A stretch of 19,962 nucleotides of DNA from positions 1-19,962 of the forward strand of contig DUSB01000012.1 in NCBI GenBank assembly GCA_012840625.1, given 5' to 3'. Source of the stretch: Syntrophomonadaceae bacterium (lineage in GTDB: Bacteria > Bacillota > Syntrophomonadia > Syntrophomonadales > Syntrophomonadaceae). Positions 6,961 through 14,347 of the stretch are shown in pieces (position 1 is the first letter of the stretch; the number at the start of each line of letters is the position of its first letter). The notes beneath the pieces were generated by a model that did not search any database, was not told where the DNA came from, and saw only the letters and a program-made list of their open reading frames with translations. Both the position numbers and the translations under genes were made by a program.

Positions 6961-7788
6961 TTGAAACAGATTAATGATGTATCCATTGCTCTGGTTGAAG
7001 AGAAGGCCAGACAGATAAGACGTGATATTATTCAAATGTTAAGTCAGGCAGGATCCGGTCATACTGGCGGCTCGCTTTCGGCTGCTGATATAGTTTCCTG
7101 TCTGTATTTCTGGGAAATGAAGCTTGATCCTGCTCGTCCTGATTGGGAGGAGCGGGATCGCTTTGTGCTGAGTAAAGGTCATGCAGCACCGGTTTTGTAC
7201 GCTGCGCTGGCGGAAAAGGGCTATTTTCCGCGTAAAGATATTTTCGGCCTGCGTAAACTGGGCAGTCCTCTGCAGGGGCATCCAGACATGCGGAAAATTC
7301 CCGGGGTAGAAGCCTCGACTGGCTCTTTAGGGCAGGGTGTTTCCTGGGCGGTTGGTATGGCTCAGTCAGCACGTATAGATCAAAAAGCCTTCCGTGTCTA
7401 TACCCTCCTGGGGGATGGCGAACTGCAGGAAGGTATGGTTTGGGAAGCTTTGATGGCTGCAGCCCATTATGGTCTGGACAATCTGGTAGCCATCGTAGAT
7501 CATAATGGTTTGCAGATTGATGGGCGGATTTGCGATGTCCTTTCTCCTGAACCGATTGCGGACAAATTCAGGGCTTTCGGCTGGGAAACTCTGGTGGTAG
7601 ATGGTCATGCGGTGCCAGATTTAATGCGGGCCTTGAATACGGCCCGGGATACCAAGGGAAAGCCTACTGCCATTGTTGCCAAAACCGTGAAAGGTAAAGG
7701 CTGTTCTTTTATGGAAAACCGTGCCGAATGGCATGGAAAGGCTCCCACAGCAGAAGAAGCAGCAAAAGCACTGGCTGAATTAGAGTAG
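6961..7788 (+). CDS. Transketolase, N-terminal (TPP-binding) subunit
   Basis: A 275-residue protein equal to the first half of a full transketolase. The TTG start is supported by AGGAGG at 6950-6955, 5 nt upstream. The thiamine diphosphate and metal motif is intact: GDGELQEG (151-158) through to HN at 181-182. GSGHTGGSLS (31-40) and SKGHAAP (71-77) are the family's substrate and cofactor histidine motifs. With the next gene it forms one enzyme that transfers two-carbon ketol units between sugar phosphates in the non-oxidative pentose phosphate pathway. The two-gene form is common in Bacillota and Archaea. A relaxed substrate, as in acetoin or DXP-type relatives, is less likely given the match of both halves. 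It may be co-transcribed with prfB. Confidence 0.93.
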   Translation: MKQINDVSIALVEEKARQIRRDIIQMLSQAGSGHTGGSLSAADIVSCLYFWEMKLDPARPDWEERDRFVLSKGHAAPVLYAALAEKGYFPRKDIFGLRKLGSPLQGHPDMRKIPGVEASTGSLGQGVSWAVGMAQSARIDQKAFRVYTLLGDGELQEGMVWEALMAAAHYGLDNLVAIVDHNGLQIDGRICDVLSPEPIADKFRAFGWETLVVDGHAVPDLMRALNTARDTKGKPTAIVAKTVKGKGCSFMENRAEWHGKAPTAEEAAKALAELE

Positions 7789-7804
7789 AAGGAGGAAGGA
7801 AACG

Positions 7805-8740
7805 TTGGAGAAACAGGCGACAAGGGACGCTTATGGTCAAGCCTTAATTGAGCTGGGACAGCGGTATAATGATGTAGTAGTACTGGATGCCGATTTATCT
7901 CAATCTACTAAAACGGCCGGGTTTGCCCGGGCCTTTCCGGAACGTTTTATTAATGCTGGTATTGCCGAACAAAATATGATCGGCATGTCTGCTGGGCTGG
8001 CGGCGTGCGGCAAAATTGTTTTTGCCAGCAGTTTTGCGGTTTTTGCCACCGGCAGAGCTTTTGAACAGGTGCGCAACTCCCTGGCTTATGCTAATTTAAA
8101 TGTTAAGGTATGTGCCACCCACGCGGGCATTACGGTGGGTGAAGATGGAGGCTCCCATCAGTCGGTGGAAGATATTGCCCTTATGAGAGCTGTACCTAAT
8201 ATGACGGTAGTGGTACCTGCAGATGGTCCCTCCACCCGGCAGGCGGTTTTTGCTCTCTATCATCGGGAGGGACCGGCTTATCTGCGTATGGGCAGACCTT
8301 CAGTGCCGGTTCTTTATGAAGCGGAGCAGGAATTTACCATTGGTAAAGGGATTGAGCTGCGTCAGGGCAAGGATGCCACCTTGATCGCCTGCGGTATCAT
8401 GGTTAGCAAATGCCTGGAAGCGGCCGAAAAACTGGCTCAGAAAGGGATCGAGGTTTCTGTGCTTGACATGCATACCATTAAGCCTATCGACGAGGAACTC
8501 ATTGAACGTAAGGCAAGGGAAACCGGAGCCATACTAACAGTGGAAGAGCATACCATTCTGGGTGGTCTGGGCAGTGCTGTGTGTGAAACGGTAGCGGCTA
8601 GGTATCCGGTTCCTGTTTTACGTATGGGTATTGAAGACCGTTTTGGACAATCAGGCAAACCGGAGGAACTTCTGCAGCATTACGGGCTTAGCAGCGAGGA
8701 TATTATCAAGAAAGTATATAGATTATTGCAAAAAAGATAA
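7805..8740 (+). CDS. Transketolase, C-terminal (pyrimidine-binding) subunit
   Basis: A 311-residue protein equal to the second half of transketolase, starting at TTG 7805 behind a strong AAGGAGG just after the previous stop. The gap of 16 nt indicates one operon and stoichiometric synthesis. Residues 1 to about 170 form the Pyr domain: DADLSQSTKT (28-37), then NAGIAEQNMIG, where Glu55 is the glutamate that activates the thiamine ring, and HAGITVGEDGGSHQ (106-119). The C-terminal domain runs from about residue 185 to the end, with the conserved MHTIKPID. All expected catalytic segments are present. A hairpin terminator follows. Confidence 0.93.
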   Translation: MEKQATRDAYGQALIELGQRYNDVVVLDADLSQSTKTAGFARAFPERFINAGIAEQNMIGMSAGLAACGKIVFASSFAVFATGRAFEQVRNSLAYANLNVKVCATHAGITVGEDGGSHQSVEDIALMRAVPNMTVVVPADGPSTRQAVFALYHREGPAYLRMGRPSVPVLYEAEQEFTIGKGIELRQGKDATLIACGIMVSKCLEAAEKLAQKGIEVSVLDMHTIKPIDEELIERKARETGAILTVEEHTILGGLGSAVCETVAARYPVPVLRMGIEDRFGQSGKPEELLQHYGLSSEDIIKKVYRLLQKR

Positions 8741-8771
8741 AAATTTTAAAGGATTCAGAATATCTTTGTAG

Positions 8772-8800
8772 AACCACCTAAATTGGTGGTTATTTTTTTT
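8772..8800 (+). terminator. Rho-independent terminator after the transketolase genes
   Basis: AACCACC (8772-8778) and GGTGGTT (8785-8791), loop TAAATT, followed by A and eight T. The T-tract supplies the first bases of the ftsE -35 element. Confidence 0.9.
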
Positions 8801-8826
8801 ACAATTAGCTGCGCCCGATGTATAAA
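8798..8826 (+). promoter_or_regulatory. Sigma-A-type promoter for ftsEX
   Basis: TTTACA (8798-8803), a 17-nt spacer, then TATAAA (8821-8826): near-consensus. The start of transcription would be about 8833, some 30 nt before the ftsE ATG. Confidence 0.75.
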
Positions 8827-8864
8827 TAGCAAGCTGAAAATATTTTTAGGGCGGAGGATTCACA

Positions 8865-9551
8865 ATGATTGTCCAATTTTATAATGTATCGAAAACTTAC
8901 CCTAATGGGGTTAAAGCATTAAATGATGTGTCGTTTAAATTAGATCAAGGTGAATTTGTATTTTTAATGGGTCCCAGCGGAGCAGGGAAATCGACTGTAA
9001 TCAAATTGATGCTGCGCGAAGAAATTCCTACCCGCGGGCAGATTTTTATAGAATCCCGCAGTGTGGTTCGCATGCAGAAGAAAGAAATACCTTTTTTTAG
9101 ACGCAGCATGGGGGTTGTTTTTCAGGACTTTAAATTATTAGAGAATAAGACGGTCAGCGAAAACATAGCCTTTGCCATGAGAGTAGTCGGTGCTGGCAAT
9201 CAGGAAATCAGGCAGCGGGTACCGCAAGTAATTAAAATGGTCGGATTGGACGGGAAAAATGACCGTTTTCCTTCACAGCTGTCTGGAGGGGAGCAGCAGC
9301 GGGTTGGTATTGCCCGGGCTATTGTAAACCGTCCCTTGATCCTTATTGCGGATGAGCCGACCGGGAACCTGGATATTGATACCTCCATGGGGATTATGGA
9401 ATTATTATATGACATTAATCGGGCCGGCACTACAGTGATCATGGCTACACATGCCCGTGAGCTGGTTAAAGACTCCTACAAAAGAGTTATCACCCTTGAT
9501 CAGGGGCGCATTATATCTGACAATGAAGCAGCTATAGGGGACGCTATATAA
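8865..9551 (+). CDS. ftsE: Cell division ABC-type ATPase FtsE
   Basis: A 228-residue nucleotide-binding subunit of typical size. Walker A is GPSGAGKS (36-43), the Q-loop lies in VFQDFKLL, the ABC signature is LSGGEQQR (139-146), and Walker B ends in ADEPTGN with Asp163 and Glu164. Together with FtsX in the membrane it couples ATP hydrolysis to control of cell-wall hydrolases outside the cell rather than to transport (family knowledge). ATG 8865 is preceded by GGAGG with 7-nt spacing. Its stop TAA overlaps the ftsX ATG by one base, so the two are translationally coupled. Confidence 0.97.
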   Translation: MIVQFYNVSKTYPNGVKALNDVSFKLDQGEFVFLMGPSGAGKSTVIKLMLREEIPTRGQIFIESRSVVRMQKKEIPFFRRSMGVVFQDFKLLENKTVSENIAFAMRVVGAGNQEIRQRVPQVIKMVGLDGKNDRFPSQLSGGEQQRVGIARAIVNRPLILIADEPTGNLDIDTSMGIMELLYDINRAGTTVIMATHARELVKDSYKRVITLDQGRIISDNEAAIGDAI

Positions 9552-10438
9552 TGTTTAAGAATTTTGGATATTTTATCCGCGAAGCGGGAACTTCTCTTTC
9601 GCGGAATCGCTTATTAAGTATTGCTACGATTTCTACAATTGCTATTTGTATTTTCATTCTGGGTGTAGCATTGTTGCTGACTTTAAACGCCAACCGCTTT
9701 ATAGACCAACTGGAATCAGATCTGGAGATTATGGTTTTTGTTGATCAGGAGCTGGACGAGGACGAAACAGCTGATCTGGGCGATCTGCTTGAAAGTACCC
9801 CCGGGGTTCAATCGGTGGAGTTTATCCCCCGGGATAAAGCCTTGGAAGGTTTGGAGGACAAGTTTCGCAGTGAGAAATATACCTTGCGGGATACTGTCGG
9901 CAAAGACAATCCCTTACCCGATAGTTTTTCGGTGAAAGCCGAACAGCCGCATGAAGTGGTAAAGATTGCGCAAGAAATTGAGAAAATGCCCGGTGTTTAT
10001 AAGGTTAATTACGGTAAGGAAATGGTGGAACGCCTGTTCAGTGTTACCAAATTGGTACGCATTATTAGCATGGTCTTGATCCTGCTGCTGGCGTTCGCAG
10101 CGGTCTTTTTAATCGCTACTACTATTCGCCTAGCGGTTTTTTCACGCCGCAAGGAAATCTATCTAATGAAATTGGTCGGGGCTACTGATTGGTTTATTAG
10201 ATGGCCGTTTTTCCTGGAGGGGATAATACTGGGACTTGTGGGTTCCCTGATTGCGATCGGACTGCTTGTTCTGGCGTATGGATCGCTACTGCAAAACATT
10301 CAAAATGCGATTTTCTTTATACCTTTGATTGAGGACAGTAAAATGCTGACCGGTGTTTACCTATCCCTGCTGGGAACCGGAGCGGTTCTGGGGGTAGCAG
10401 GGACATGGTTTTCGCTAAATCGTTTTTTAGACGTGTAA
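9551..10438 (+). CDS. ftsX: Cell division membrane protein FtsX
   Basis: A 295-residue membrane partner of FtsE. A cytoplasmic N-tail leads into TM1 (about 21-45). An extracellular domain (about 46-165) follows, containing DLLESTPGVQSVEFIPRDKAL, the part known to grip coiled-coil hydrolases or activators. Three more helices lie near 168-193, 218-243 and 265-287. The cytoplasmic loop FSRRKEIYLMKLVGAT is the FtsX/MacB-family coupling helix that docks on the ATPase. There is no terminator before the M23 peptidase gene 93 nt downstream, consistent with one transcript and a working partnership. Confidence 0.96.
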   Translation: MFKNFGYFIREAGTSLSRNRLLSIATISTIAICIFILGVALLLTLNANRFIDQLESDLEIMVFVDQELDEDETADLGDLLESTPGVQSVEFIPRDKALEGLEDKFRSEKYTLRDTVGKDNPLPDSFSVKAEQPHEVVKIAQEIEKMPGVYKVNYGKEMVERLFSVTKLVRIISMVLILLLAFAAVFLIATTIRLAVFSRRKEIYLMKLVGATDWFIRWPFFLEGIILGLVGSLIAIGLLVLAYGSLLQNIQNAIFFIPLIEDSKMLTGVYLSLLGTGAVLGVAGTWFSLNRFLDV

Positions 10439-10531
10439 AGATCCCACCCGGCTGTTTACCTGAGCAGATGGCTAGGTGAGGACTTGAGATAGATCAATTG
10501 GTTCACATGCATTCGACAGGGAGGGTGTCAG

Positions 10532-11665
10532 GTGAAAAAGAGTCGAATTTTGATTGCTGTAGTACTGGTGGCGGTCTTTAGCTTGACGATGGTTTGCCCA
10601 GCCGATGCACAATCTCTAGGCAGCAAAAAGAACAGCATTAATCAACAGATCAAACGTCAAAAAGACCAGCTACAACAGACCAAAAAAACTGAAAAATCTA
10701 TTATAGGATCCATTAAAAATTTGGAACAGGATATGCAAGGTACGGAAAGGGAAATTAATTCCCTGGAGGGGCAAGTAGCTTACCTGGAAAATAAAATATC
10801 TGCTACCAATGAAGAAATAGGTGTTATTGAGGAGGATCTTGATACACAGACGGAGATTTTAGGGGAAAGATTGGTTGTGATCTATGAACAGGGCGATATT
10901 TCCTACCTGGAAGTACTCCTGGCTGCAGAAAACATAAAAGATTTTCTGACCCGCTTTGATCTGCTTAATAGTATCATTGAGCAAGATCAAACATTGATTG
11001 AAAACATTGCCCAGAAGAAGCGACAGCTGGATGCAAAAAAGCAGGAATTAGAGAAACACAAGAAGCAGCTTGCTCAGGCTAAGGCTAAACATGAGGAGAA
11101 AAAGGTTATTCTGGCTGAACAGGTAGCGAAGAAGAAAGATACCCTGGATAGTGTGCAGGCAGAACGCCAGCAGTATGAACAGGCTCTGGCAGAGCTGGAG
11201 CAGGCTTCCTATCAAGTAGAAGCGCTTATTCGTGCTGCTCAGGGAGGATATGGTTCCGGTGGAGCTGCAATAGGTACAGGTGCTTATACCTGGCCCGCTC
11301 CAGGTTATCACTCGATCACATCATCTTATGGTATGCGTTATCATCCGGTCCTGCATACTACTAAACTACACACTGGCGTAGATATTGGAGCCCCCTCCGG
11401 GGCCAGGATTGTCGCGGCTGATAGTGGAGTGGTGGTTTATGCTGGCTGGATGGGTGGTTACGGAAATGTGGTCATCATTGACCATGGTAGCGGAATATCC
11501 ACCTTATATGCACATCAATCCTCTATTCAGGTTTCCAGTGGAGCACGTGTCGCCAAGGGACAAACCATTGGCCGGGTAGGCAGTACCGGATTTAGTACTG
11601 GACCGCATCTGCACTTTGAAGTGCGCGTCAACGGCAGTCCGGTCAATCCTATGGGTTATTTATAA
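10532..11665 (+). CDS. Secreted coiled-coil M23 peptidase, likely FtsEX-controlled cell-wall hydrolase (EnvC/CwlO-like role)
   Basis: A 377-residue exported protein from GTG 10532, with AGGGAGG at 10518-10524. Residues 1-27 are a signal peptide ending ADA-QS. About 30-235 is a long coiled coil rich in Lys, Glu and Gln, the element that contacts FtsX in E. coli EnvC, pneumococcal PcsB and B. subtilis CwlO (established for those). The C-terminal M23/LytM domain (about 260-377) keeps all zinc ligands and the catalytic histidine: HTGVD (His280, Asp284), LYAH (His328) and HLHFE (His359, His361). It is therefore probably an active endopeptidase, unlike the catalytically dead LytM domain of E. coli EnvC. 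Position right after ftsEX supports control by that complex; this is inference. Confidence 0.92.
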   Translation: MKKSRILIAVVLVAVFSLTMVCPADAQSLGSKKNSINQQIKRQKDQLQQTKKTEKSIIGSIKNLEQDMQGTEREINSLEGQVAYLENKISATNEEIGVIEEDLDTQTEILGERLVVIYEQGDISYLEVLLAAENIKDFLTRFDLLNSIIEQDQTLIENIAQKKRQLDAKKQELEKHKKQLAQAKAKHEEKKVILAEQVAKKKDTLDSVQAERQQYEQALAELEQASYQVEALIRAAQGGYGSGGAAIGTGAYTWPAPGYHSITSSYGMRYHPVLHTTKLHTGVDIGAPSGARIVAADSGVVVYAGWMGGYGNVVIIDHGSGISTLYAHQSSIQVSSGARVAKGQTIGRVGSTGFSTGPHLHFEVRVNGSPVNPMGYL

Positions 11666-11709
11666 GCAGGTATAAACAGGTGAATTAACTCTGGTGACAA
11701 CCAGGAGCG

Positions 11710-11741
11710 AAAAAAGAACCGGGGAATTCCGGTTCTTTTTT
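11710..11741. terminator. Strong bidirectional-looking terminator after the M23 gene
   Basis: GAACCGG (11716-11722) pairs with CCGGTTC (11729-11735) around GGAATT, flanked by A6 on the left and T6 on the right, so it can work on both strands. A smaller hairpin, CTGGT-GACA-ACCAG (11691-11704), sits just upstream. Confidence 0.9.
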
Positions 11742-11747
11742 CTTTAA

Positions 11748-11776
11748 TTGAGTTCATTTCTTGATTGCGTTAACAT
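11748..11776 (+). promoter_or_regulatory. Possible promoter of the S41 protease gene
   Basis: TTGAGT (11748-11753), 17-nt spacer, TAACAT (11771-11776). Each box matches four of six consensus bases. It sits right after the terminator, where a promoter is needed. Confidence 0.4.
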
Positions 11777-11818
11777 ATGAATCATGGAACAGCTAATTAA
11801 AAGTGTGGTGGTGTAGTT

Positions 11819-12970
11819 TTGAAAGAAAATCGCGTATTGAGGGGTTTCTCTATATTTTTTGCTATATTCGGTGCTGCGGTCTTTGGCCTGCTGCTGGCGG
11901 CCTTTATAACCAATGCAGCCGGTTTGGGTACGCTGCTGAGTGTAATAGGTCTGGTTAAGGCCGAATCTTTACATGACATCGATAGCAAACAAATGATTGA
12001 AGGGGCGGCTGCTGGTATTGTGGAAGCCCTGGGTGATCCATATTCCCGCTATTTGAGTAAAGAAGAATGGCAGGAGCTGAAAGTACAGCTGAATGCAGAG
12101 TTTGGTGGCATTGGTGTCTATATTATTCAGCGTGAGGATGGACACCTGGTCATCGTATCACCGATTAAAGGTACGCCGGCCGAAAGAGCCGGAATAAAAC
12201 ACGGCGATATCATTACCCGCATCAATGGAGAAAGTGCTACCAGGATGAACCAGGATAAAGCGGTACAGCTTATGCGAGGTGAACCAGGAACTCAACTGGA
12301 ATTAAGTGTATTGAGACCTGCAGATGGCCAGGAATATCATTTCAAAATCATACGGGAAATGATTAATGTTCCTTCGGTGGAAGATAAAATGCTGGATGCG
12401 GAGGCTGGTATTGCTTATATACGTTTAACCCATTTTTCTGCCCATTCTAGCGACGAAATGCGCAAGAGCCTGGAGAAATTTGATAAGGCGGGTATGAAGG
12501 GGCTCGTTCTGGACTTACGCGATAATGGCGGCGGGGATTTTGAAGCGGCGCTGGATATCTCTAATATGTTCCTGGATGGTAAAAAGGAGATTGTTAAGGT
12601 AAGGGATGTAAGGGGCCGGGAAGTCGTTCATACTTCAACGCAAGGGGCATATAAAATCCCGGTAGTGGTGCTGGTGAATGGCAACAGTGCATCTTCATCA
12701 GAAATCCTGTCTGGTGCCCTGAAGGATAACCAGCGGGCCATACTGGTAGGGGAGAAAACCTATGGTAAAGGCTTGGTGCAGACGGTATATCCCCTGCGGG
12801 GTGGCGCTGCTTTAAAATTAACTACGCAAAAATACTTTACCCCCAGCGGTACAGATATTAATGAGATCGGCATCGTACCGGATTATGTAGTGAAAAATCC
12901 TGAGAACGGTCAAAAAGATCTGCAGCTGGAAAAAGCAATTGAGGTTCTTAAACAGCAAATGCAATCATAG
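11819..12970 (+). CDS. S41 family C-terminal processing protease (CtpA/CtpB type)
   Basis: A 383-residue serine protease from TTG 11819, behind a weak GGTGGTG element. Residues about 9-32 are an N-terminal anchor or signal helix, so the enzyme acts outside the membrane. A PDZ domain (about 92-180, with FGGIGVYI and PAERAGIKHGDIITRING) gates the site. The S41 core follows, with catalytic Ser292 in NSASSSEI, Lys317 in TYGKGLVQ and Gln321. The 25- and 4-residue spacings equal those of the Ser-Lys-Gln triad of Prc and CtpB. These enzymes trim or degrade envelope proteins from the C-terminus; in B. subtilis CtpB acts in sporulation signalling and is encoded in the same neighbourhood. The substrate here is unknown. 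Confidence 0.93.
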   Translation: MKENRVLRGFSIFFAIFGAAVFGLLLAAFITNAAGLGTLLSVIGLVKAESLHDIDSKQMIEGAAAGIVEALGDPYSRYLSKEEWQELKVQLNAEFGGIGVYIIQREDGHLVIVSPIKGTPAERAGIKHGDIITRINGESATRMNQDKAVQLMRGEPGTQLELSVLRPADGQEYHFKIIREMINVPSVEDKMLDAEAGIAYIRLTHFSAHSSDEMRKSLEKFDKAGMKGLVLDLRDNGGGDFEAALDISNMFLDGKKEIVKVRDVRGREVVHTSTQGAYKIPVVVLVNGNSASSSEILSGALKDNQRAILVGEKTYGKGLVQTVYPLRGGAALKLTTQKYFTPSGTDINEIGIVPDYVVKNPENGQKDLQLEKAIEVLKQQMQS

Positions 12971-12999
12971 AGTACTATGAGTAAAATGATGATCATTTT
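12965..12999. repeat. Two adjacent small inverted repeats after the S41 protease gene
   Basis: TCATAG (12965-12970) / CTATGA (12975-12980), then AAAATGAT (12983-12990) / ATCATTTT (12992-12999) with a single central G. The first arm includes the protease stop codon. No strong GC stem with T-tract is formed, so this looks more like a weak processing or protein-binding site than a terminator. Confidence 0.45.
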
Positions 13000-13055
13000 T
13001 ATATGAGTTCGGTCTAACCAGGAGTAGAAATCCATAGCCTTGCGGGGGTGTGAGA

Positions 13056-14285
13056 TTGGAACTTCCTGTATTGATGCAAATGGGGCGAGTATTTCTGGCC
13101 ATGTTTTGTTCGCCCTTTTTTCTTTTCCTTTATTTTTTGCTTTTTGTTCTGGTTGCTTCTCAGTATAAGCGCATACAGCAGGTAACCGATCGTATTATTG
13201 GTATCAATCCCAACCAGCATCTGCGTTCAGCGCTCCAATCGGCAGTCTTTGGCTTGCTGGGCGGAGTACTGGGGAGCATATTGCTGGTGTTCCTGGGGGT
13301 TGATTTGAGCAATATTGGCATCGGGGCTCTCTGGATAGTAGCCCTTGTGCTGATGTTCATCCATCCACGTTTTTTATGTTTTGCTTATGCGGCTGGTCTG
13401 GTTTCCCTATCCAATCTTTTCTTCGGTTTTCCGGATATTTCTATTCCACAGCTTATTGGACTGGTAGCGATTTTACATATGGTAGAGAGTTTCCTGATCG
13501 GGATCAATGGTGCCCGCCATCCGCTGCCTATCTATGTTCGCAAACAGGGATACATACAGGGGGGCTTTAATCTCCAGTATTTCTGGCCTATTCCCTTGCT
13601 GGCTTTGGTGGCAGCTGGTTTTTTTGATTTGCAGGCTGCTGTCATGAAGATGCCTGACTGGTGGCCGCTGCTTAATGACTATGCGCCTTTTTCCACGCAG
13701 AACAATTATATTCTGGTACCAGTTATGGCTATACTTGGTTATGGTGAGATAAGCACCACCCGCACCCCGCAGGAAGCGGCCCGCCGTTCTGCCTGCCATC
13801 TTTTTTTCTTCAGCATGATCTTACTTATCCTGGCCGTTCTGGCGGCTCGCTGGTCTTTTTTTGCGCCGCTGGCTGCACTTTTCAGCCCCCTGGGACACGA
13901 ATTTATTATCTGGCTGGGGATGCGAGAAGAAGTCAATCGCAAGCCTATGTATATCCCCGGTCCGCAGGGGTTGAAAGTTATGCATGTCTGGCCGGGAACA
14001 CCGGCCCAGCGCCGGGGCATACGTCCTGGTGACATTATTCTGACGGTAAACGGTAATATGATACAGAGTTTAGAGCAGATGCATGAACAGCTGCAGGCGG
14101 GTATAAATTGGCTGGAAATCGACCGGCAGGGTGAATATATACGCCTTAAATTTGATCATGAGCGGGCAGAGGGCAGCGGAATTGTTCCGGTTCCGAGTCC
14201 GGATGTTTCGCGTTATCTGGACGTAAACGAAGATAGTATATTTACTGCTGCCCGGCAGCTGTGGCACCGCTGGAAAAGGCCCTAG
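13056..14285 (+). CDS. Polytopic membrane PDZ protein, MinJ-like division-site protein
   Basis: About 409 residues. TTG 13056 is preferred because GGGGGTG (13044-13050) is well placed for it; an in-frame GTG at 13050 is too close to that site. Residues 1 to about 290 hold seven to eight hydrophobic helices, the first at about 10-34. A C-terminal cytoplasmic PDZ-like domain (about 306-363) contains WPGTPAQRRGIRPGDIILTVNG, then a basic tail. Size, many helices plus one C-terminal PDZ, and position between a Ctp protease and uvrB all match B. subtilis MinJ (YvjD), which bridges DivIVA and MinD to keep division at mid-cell (known there). Orthology is inferred from architecture and gene order. It may be co-transcribed with the protease gene, since no terminator separates them. 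Confidence 0.75.
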   Translation: MELPVLMQMGRVFLAMFCSPFFLFLYFLLFVLVASQYKRIQQVTDRIIGINPNQHLRSALQSAVFGLLGGVLGSILLVFLGVDLSNIGIGALWIVALVLMFIHPRFLCFAYAAGLVSLSNLFFGFPDISIPQLIGLVAILHMVESFLIGINGARHPLPIYVRKQGYIQGGFNLQYFWPIPLLALVAAGFFDLQAAVMKMPDWWPLLNDYAPFSTQNNYILVPVMAILGYGEISTTRTPQEAARRSACHLFFFSMILLILAVLAARWSFFAPLAALFSPLGHEFIIWLGMREEVNRKPMYIPGPQGLKVMHVWPGTPAQRRGIRPGDIILTVNGNMIQSLEQMHEQLQAGINWLEIDRQGEYIRLKFDHERAEGSGIVPVPSPDVSRYLDVNEDSIFTAARQLWHRWKRP

Positions 14286-14291
14286 CCCCTG

Positions 14292-14321
14292 TTCACACTT
14301 TAAAACTATGGCGAATATAAT
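14292..14321 (+). promoter_or_regulatory. Near-consensus promoter for the double P-loop gene
   Basis: TTCACA (14292-14297, five of six), 18-nt spacer, TATAAT (14316-14321, perfect), starting 7 nt after the stop of the MinJ-like gene. It implies expression independent of the upstream operon. Confidence 0.7.
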
Positions 14322-14347
14322 AGGAAAAACAAGAGGTCGTGATAGAA

